From assembly GCF_024679245.1 (NCBI RefSeq), contig NC_090173.1, forward strand, positions 54,768,306-54,832,305: a stretch of DNA of 64,000 nt, in the 5' to 3' direction. Origin of the DNA: Pseudorasbora parva (lineage: Eukaryota; Chordata; Actinopteri; Cypriniformes; Gobionidae). The position numbers and the translations under genes were made by a program. Of the stretch, positions 59,036 to 64,000 are shown in pieces (position 1 is the stretch's first letter; each line of letters opens with the position of its first letter). The notes below the pieces were generated by a model. It worked only from the letters and a program-made list of their open reading frames with translations, did no database searches and was not told where the DNA came from.

Positions 59036-60130
59036 ACTCCAGGCAGGAAATTTTGCCTCAACTTCACATCAATCAGAAATACATCATAACATTTGAGGAA
59101 ACTGCGCTCTCCAACTGACATCACAGAGAGTGAAATAAGAAATGAATAAATCTTTTTTAAACGGAGGCTTTAAACAGCATTCAAAATGAAGCTGTTGCCA
59201 ATTGCTTTTCTTAGTGCATCCAGCCAATCGAGGTAAAACATTTATTGGACAGTGCATCACGAGGAAGCCGCCAGTGCACTTCCGAACTCTTCGAGAGCAT
59301 TAGAGGCCAGCGCCTCTCTTTCATCTCTGCGGTCTGTTCCTCTCATGTGTATCCTCATTTTCCCTAAATTCACTCAGCCTGTGTGTTCTGTCTCTGTTCA
59401 TGCCATTTGCGATATAATCAGCTTTACCGCTGTCGAGTGAATCAGTCACGGATGAAAATAAAAGCTCATCTTCTGCCTCTGTCTTTTTCCTCCTGGGATG
59501 AACTGAGGATTGAAGGACGGGTCAGTGTGTTTGTGTGTGTGTGTGTGTTCTCGCTGCAGGTGCCTGTGTGTGCACGTAGCCAACAGTGCATATGACCTTT
59601 TATTCCTGGGCATCGCTGCGCTACACTTCCACGCTTGCCATTTTTTCCATGGCTGGTGTCCACAGCTCAGTTGGAGAGCCAAAGACACAGAACAGGACAC
59701 GAGACTACCTCATCAAACACCTCTGAAACACATGACCTGAGTGATGAGGAAAGGCAAAGCTGTAACAGGAACTCCAGCAGGAGACTTTTCAGAGAATATT
59801 CAAGCTTCCTTATGAGACGAGGCTTATTAGCATCTGAGTGATACTGCAAACCTGTGATTATGATAGCAGCGCACATTAAGGGTGTGCGATAGGTATCGTC
59901 TAAGTTCAGTTAACAAGTTTTATTGCCAATATTTTATTTTTTTGCTCTATTTTCTGTAACAAAAAAAAGAAAGCCGCAACAAAACTGTCATGCATCTCCG
60001 AGCAACACTTAATGGTGTTTCATAACTGAATGAATCTGTTTTTGAACAAATCAATCATAAAGACAATCACTTGCTTCACTCCTGAATGAATCAGCTATAA
60101 AAAATCTTTTATTGAATTAATGACTCAATA
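59036..60130. other. Non-coding sequence
   Basis: Contains a short (GT)n near 59,527-59,550. Overlapping short frames on both strands have no recognisable domain. Confidence 0.4.
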
Positions 60131-60985
60131 GCCACGTTTACATGCAGACTTTTTTTTTCATTCCGATTAAAATAACTCGGATTGAAAGATTTAGTGGACT
60201 GTTTACATGAGACGTTATCTAAACCGATCTGGTGTTTACATGTGCTGATTTCAATCGCGATCATTTTGTGACATGCAGTTTGTCTGCCGCATCAAGGGGG
60301 TCGCACACCGGATGCGAAGCGAAGCGCAGCGCACGCCACGTCTCTAAAATATATAACGTTTATATAACGTGCGCGTCCAGCGTGAGATCCTGCGACGCGG
60401 TGCTGAGCTTCAGTCCGGTGTGTGCCCTGCTTCCATCAGAAATGTCGACACGGTCCTCTCCTGCAGCTGGAATGCGTTCACGGATGCAATAGCAACTCTC
60501 AACGACCACCAGGACTTATACAGTTTTATAAAAGCTAAGTGTAAGTGTAATAATCATCTCAGAAAAATACATTCTTCTGTCAGGCGCAGTTGGAGTAAAA
60601 AGTGCCTGGGACAAACGCTGTCAAGATGAGAGGGTCTAGCCAGGCTATGTCTGTGTTATTATGCCAACATGATCTTCATAACTTATATATAACTTAATCA
60701 AAAGTTTAACATTACCCCTCAGAAAAATGAACTTTCCTCTCTTGTCAGCATTATAGCCTGGTGTTTATGAGCACGGCTGTGTATCACGTCATATAAGGAC
60801 GCACACTCAAAAGTAATCGGGTCAGGTCGTTTACATGGTGAAATTTCTCGTTTGATCGGTCCATGGAAAGGTTTATCCCACCTCTCTCAAACCGAGCATT
60901 TTTATTCCGATTGAGGTGTTTGGAGTATTTTCATTCGGATTTGACTTTTAAACCGATTACAGTGCTCCATGTAAACGAACCTACT
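60131..60985. mobile_element. TIR element with 'cgtttacatg' ends
   Basis: 'ccacgtttacatgcagac' on the left pairs with 'gctccatgtaaacg' on the right. Inner 'tccgatt' and 'aatcgg' words are also mirrored (tttttcattccgattaaaa; tttttattccgattgagg). A GC-rich 'gcgaagcgaagcgcagcgc' patch near 60,310 may be a second, nested repeat. Confidence 0.55.
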
Positions 60986-61013
60986 GACTGATTTAGACAG
61001 TGACTTGAGTGAA

Positions 61014-61297
61014 TGGTGTTTTCAGGCAGACAGAGGAAGACAGATGAATAAAGTTCAAAACAAAGTTTAATAGTAGGTGTACTCAAAAGCAGGCAAATAG
61101 GCATTAGCAAAACATAACCTTATGAACGTGACCAAACACTGAAAGTAAGGGTTCTACTTATATAGAAAACACAAACAATAGTAATTAATTACACACAGCT
61201 GAAAACCAATGACACAAATGCGGAGCGGGAAAACGGAACAAATGAACCATGTGACAAATGAAAGTACATGAAAACTTTGAGTCAGCTTTCCATGACA
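61014..61297 (-). mobile_element. Candidate LTR fragment
   Basis: On the minus strand it starts TGTCATGGAAAGCTGACTC and includes 'tatataagtagaaccct' (TATA box), then 'ttaaactttgttttgaact', ending near 'gaaaacacca'. This is the layout of a fish LTR. A clear target duplication was not found. Confidence 0.4.
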
Positions 61298-62059
61298 GGC
61301 CTAAACCAGTCAAGATGCATATAAAGACATTCAGAAAAAGATTTATTGTTATCAAAAACATCCCAGAATATATCATTTTTTGTCAATAATGCACACCCCT
61401 AGTGTACATACATTTGTGCCGTCACCATACTTTCCACTTTTTGCTGTCTTTGCTTTGTGAAAATGGAGTTTGAGCAGCTGACAGGAGCCCGAAAGACTGC
61501 TGTTAAACCAGCAGACAACACCATCCATGAAACGCAAGTCACATTCTTGTAAGCTGTTTTCTACACAAGGGAACTGTGAATGAAAAGTGTTGCAGTTTAG
61601 CAGAAATCTGCAGTGATTCCTGGGACTTCTGCGGCCACAGATTCTGTGTGGGCTGCTTATTCGCAACCTGCACCTTTCACACACAAGACAACGTCCCCAG
61701 TCAAGCAAATCCAGATCGGTTATCTCATGAGCTTTGGCTGCTATGAGGAGACACAGAGGAGAACATACGGTGTGCTTCAATCAGATTAAAAAAACAGACT
61801 GTTGGCACATATCTTTTTAATAATGTTGGCACTTTCATCAGGGGAAGATTTCGCCTCTAAAGTTAGGGATCATTTCTGTTCGGATTGCCAACACTCTTAC
61901 ACTAAAGGCCAAATTGACTTGGATTAGATTGAAATTTTTTGACTTCAACTTCCAAAAAATATCCAAATTGACCATCAATACAGAGCATTTTAACCATGGT
62001 ATCCATGATGAGAGGCCAGTCAAAGCTAGCATGAAAGTGTCTATAATATACCGCATACA
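61298..62059. other. Non-coding sequence
   Basis: The longest minus-strand frame (61,373-61,780) is Cys-rich but has no family resemblance or splice context, so it is not called. Confidence 0.4.
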
Positions 62060-62300
62060 AGTGAGTGCCATTTAAAGGAACACGCCACTATTTTTTGAAA
62101 AACACGCCACTCATTTTCCACCTCCCCCATTGTTAAACAGTTGAGTTTTACCGTTTTCGAATCCATTCAGCCGATCTCCGGGTCTGGCGGTAGAACTTTT
62201 AACATAGCTTAGCATCGATAATTGAATCTGATTAGACCATTAGCATCATGCTCAAAAATGACCAAAGAGTTTCGATATTTTTCCTATTTATATATACCCA
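62060..62300. repeat. Common cyprinid dispersed repeat
   Basis: 'cagttgagttttaccgtttt', 'cagccgatctccgggtctgg' and 'accaaagagtttcgatattt' are characteristic of a very abundant zebrafish/carp repeat. One end ('aaaggaacacgccact') is present here. Confidence 0.6.
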
Positions 62301-63094
62301 ACAAGTGTTAAAGAATCATAACTCAAGGAAATAAGCTACAGTATAAGACCACAGGAAAGCTGTATTGACCAATCAGCATTCAGGATGGGAACAGTCTTAT
62401 AATTTTGGTCGCTAAAATGTACCCGTGGAATAATTGCTGGATGGTGTATTGAATTTTGTTCAGATCACTCACTTATGAATCAACACCAATTCATGCCATT
62501 AATTACAGATGAGTGGAAGAACGTGTTTTATGAACTGTATCACATGATGAACATTTAAGCAAAGCTTGATTCATTAAAGTATAGTTAACAGTAAGCAGCT
62601 ACTGATTTATAGCTTATTATACTATCCTTAGCAGTTTTATTTGTCAAGCACAGCAGTAATTGATCTAGGAAACCTTCAGGGAATCCTGTTACTAAAACAA
62701 TAACATGCTTATATTAGATGTGTCTGTTTTATCTGGTTAAAGAGGCATGCATTTAATGAGGCTGAAATGTGCTTCTCTAATGGTGTGTGATATTATTTGA
62801 GGATGCACTGCTGCCTGCAGCGTGAGGTGACTGTGACGTGCATCCGGACGGCTGTTTTGACTCTCTAAATTCACAGTCATTTGTTAAAAAATAAATAAAT
62901 TGCTGATTGTATATCTTAGGATAATCCAGATGTATACACGCTATTATTGTTATGAGAGTAGGTCATCCATGTCTTTATGGACCTTCCCTTGTGCACTGTT
63001 GCAGTTATGTTGGAACATGAAGGAGCCATCCCCAAACTATTCCCACAATTTTGGGAGCATGACATTTCTCAAAATGTCTTGGTATGCTAAAGCA

Positions 63095-63250
63095 TTAAAG
63101 GGTTAGTTCACCCAAAAATGAAAATGATGTCATTAATGACTCCCCCTAATGTCTTTCCACACCTGTAAGTCCTCCATTCATCTTCAGACACAGTTTAAGA
63201 TATTTTATATGTAGTCCGAGAGCTTTCTGTCTCTCCATTGAAAACATATG
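63095..63250. repeat. Common cyprinid 'gttagttcacccaaaaatg' repeat
   Basis: 'aaagggttagttcacccaaaaatgaaaatg'-type terminus followed by the usual 'cctccattcatcttcagaca' interior; only part of the element is present. Confidence 0.65.
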
Positions 63251-63470
63251 TACACTCTAAAAATGGCTGGGTTAAAAACAACCCAATTGGCAAATCAGCG
63301 CTGGGTAAATATTGGACAGAACACATGCTGGGTTAAATTAACCCAGTGGCATTTTAACCCAGCAGGCTGGGCTGTTGAGAAAACCCAAAATGAAGTAAAT
63401 TTTTACCATTAATGGATTTGCTATTCTGGGTTATTCTTGCTGGGTTGTTCTTAAAATTTCTCCTGTGCAT
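63250..63470. repeat. 'Ctgggttaaaaacaaccca' palindromic repeat
   Basis: Several mirrored 'gggttaaa' and 'ttaaccca' words lie within about 200 bp, typical of a short cyprinid MITE. No gene is seen from here to the window end. Confidence 0.5.
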
Positions 63471-64000
63471 TAGCCTACATTAAAACTAGACAATCGTGAA
63501 ATAACAAATGAGGAATGCATGTTTAGACTGTTAAAACAATCATTTTTATTGCTTGACAAATGGTACAACATACAAATGTGTTAAAATTACAAACCTAATA
63601 TATTCTATCAGTTTATTCATGTTTAAATCAAACTTTTATTTTGATGGGTTGCTGTGACCTTTGAGTGTCTGTGTTCATGATATGACACGGCAGAGGCCAA
63701 AAAGACAGCGAGCATGTGTGTACGCGCGCGCACACGCCTCCGTCATTCACACAGAGTCGCAAAACATGGAAGAGTACTATTTAGGCTACAGTCTGGAGCC
63801 CTGCGTGACGTGACTGAACGCAGCTGCGGGACCGAATATAGTGTGAGTCGATGCTATACAGGTCGTCTCATTCGTGGCTATCGTCACATTTAAAAAATGT
63901 CAGTATGTACTTGGTACCGAAGTACCGGTACTTGTGACATCCCTACATAAAACCATGGTTTATTTTCGTAAGGGGATCATGGTTCTGTGTAATCACAACT

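Noticed and set aside
61373..61780. 135-codon Cys-rich minus-strand frame, considered as a missing prkcg C1A exon
   Set aside because: Cys and His spacing does not match a C1 domain, and no splice junction in the right phase is present.

Overview
The window looks like part of a cyprinid fish nuclear genome (zebrafish, carp or goldfish relatives). The evidence is vertebrate-type exons with GT-AG introns, a protein kinase C gamma gene whose exons are far apart, and dense teleost repeat families: hAT-like and Tc1 elements, a 5S rRNA-derived SINE, L2-like LINE tails, solo LTRs, and the common cyprinid repeats carrying 'GTTAGTTCACCCAAAAATGAAAAT'-like and 'GGTGTCATGAACTGGC'-like ends. Most of the sequence is repeats. 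Only a few coding units are convincing.

Region 1 (1-15,700) is nested mobile DNA. It holds a 1.5 kb hAT-like element (1,380-2,925) with an inverted, rearranged relative at 12,507-13,419, and an orphan SGNH-hydrolase-like terminal exon followed by a histone-mRNA-like stem-loop (3,674-3,857, minus). It also holds a small spliced minus-strand gene (coding exons 6,342-5,595, first exon near 8,265-8,202) for a predicted 133-residue coiled-coil protein, flanked by long inverted repeats (4,800-5,300 and 8,880-9,560). A plus-strand promoter and non-coding leader exon end at 10,559. A 628 bp hAT MITE (14,990-15,617, exact 8 bp target duplication) sits in the leader intron.

Region 2 (15,720-24,470) is the main feature: an uninterrupted 2,717-codon exon of a Helentron-type Helitron. 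From the N terminus it carries a degenerate and then an apparently intact herpesvirus-tegument-type (C76-like) deubiquitinase fold, an OTU cysteine protease, seven 18-residue Lys/Tyr repeats, Cys-rich fingers, the HUH Rep nuclease, a PIF1-like helicase and a C-terminal AP-endonuclease-like domain. Catalytic motifs of all the enzymatic domains are visible, apart from the degenerate first protease copy. A 141 bp tandem repeat and a poly(A) signal follow. The leader exon/promoter and the divergent small gene share the same layout (ATTGGCTG element, short non-coding exon ending AAG|GT, coding exon starting at or next to its ATG). The two may therefore belong to one mobile element; this is inference.

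Region 3 (25,385-32,465) is a tandem array of about 2.9 kb units rich in (GT)n, related to the first 1.1 kb of the window.

Region 4 (32,791-51,051) holds four consecutive exons of prkcg on the minus strand (second C1 domain and most of C2). A 16 kb repeat-filled intron lies between the second and third. The next exon is not seen in the 32.8 kb to the left, so either that intron contains the whole Helentron region or the locus is broken. Region 5 (51-64 kb) shows no convincing exon, only MITEs, LTR and LINE fragments and unique non-coding DNA.
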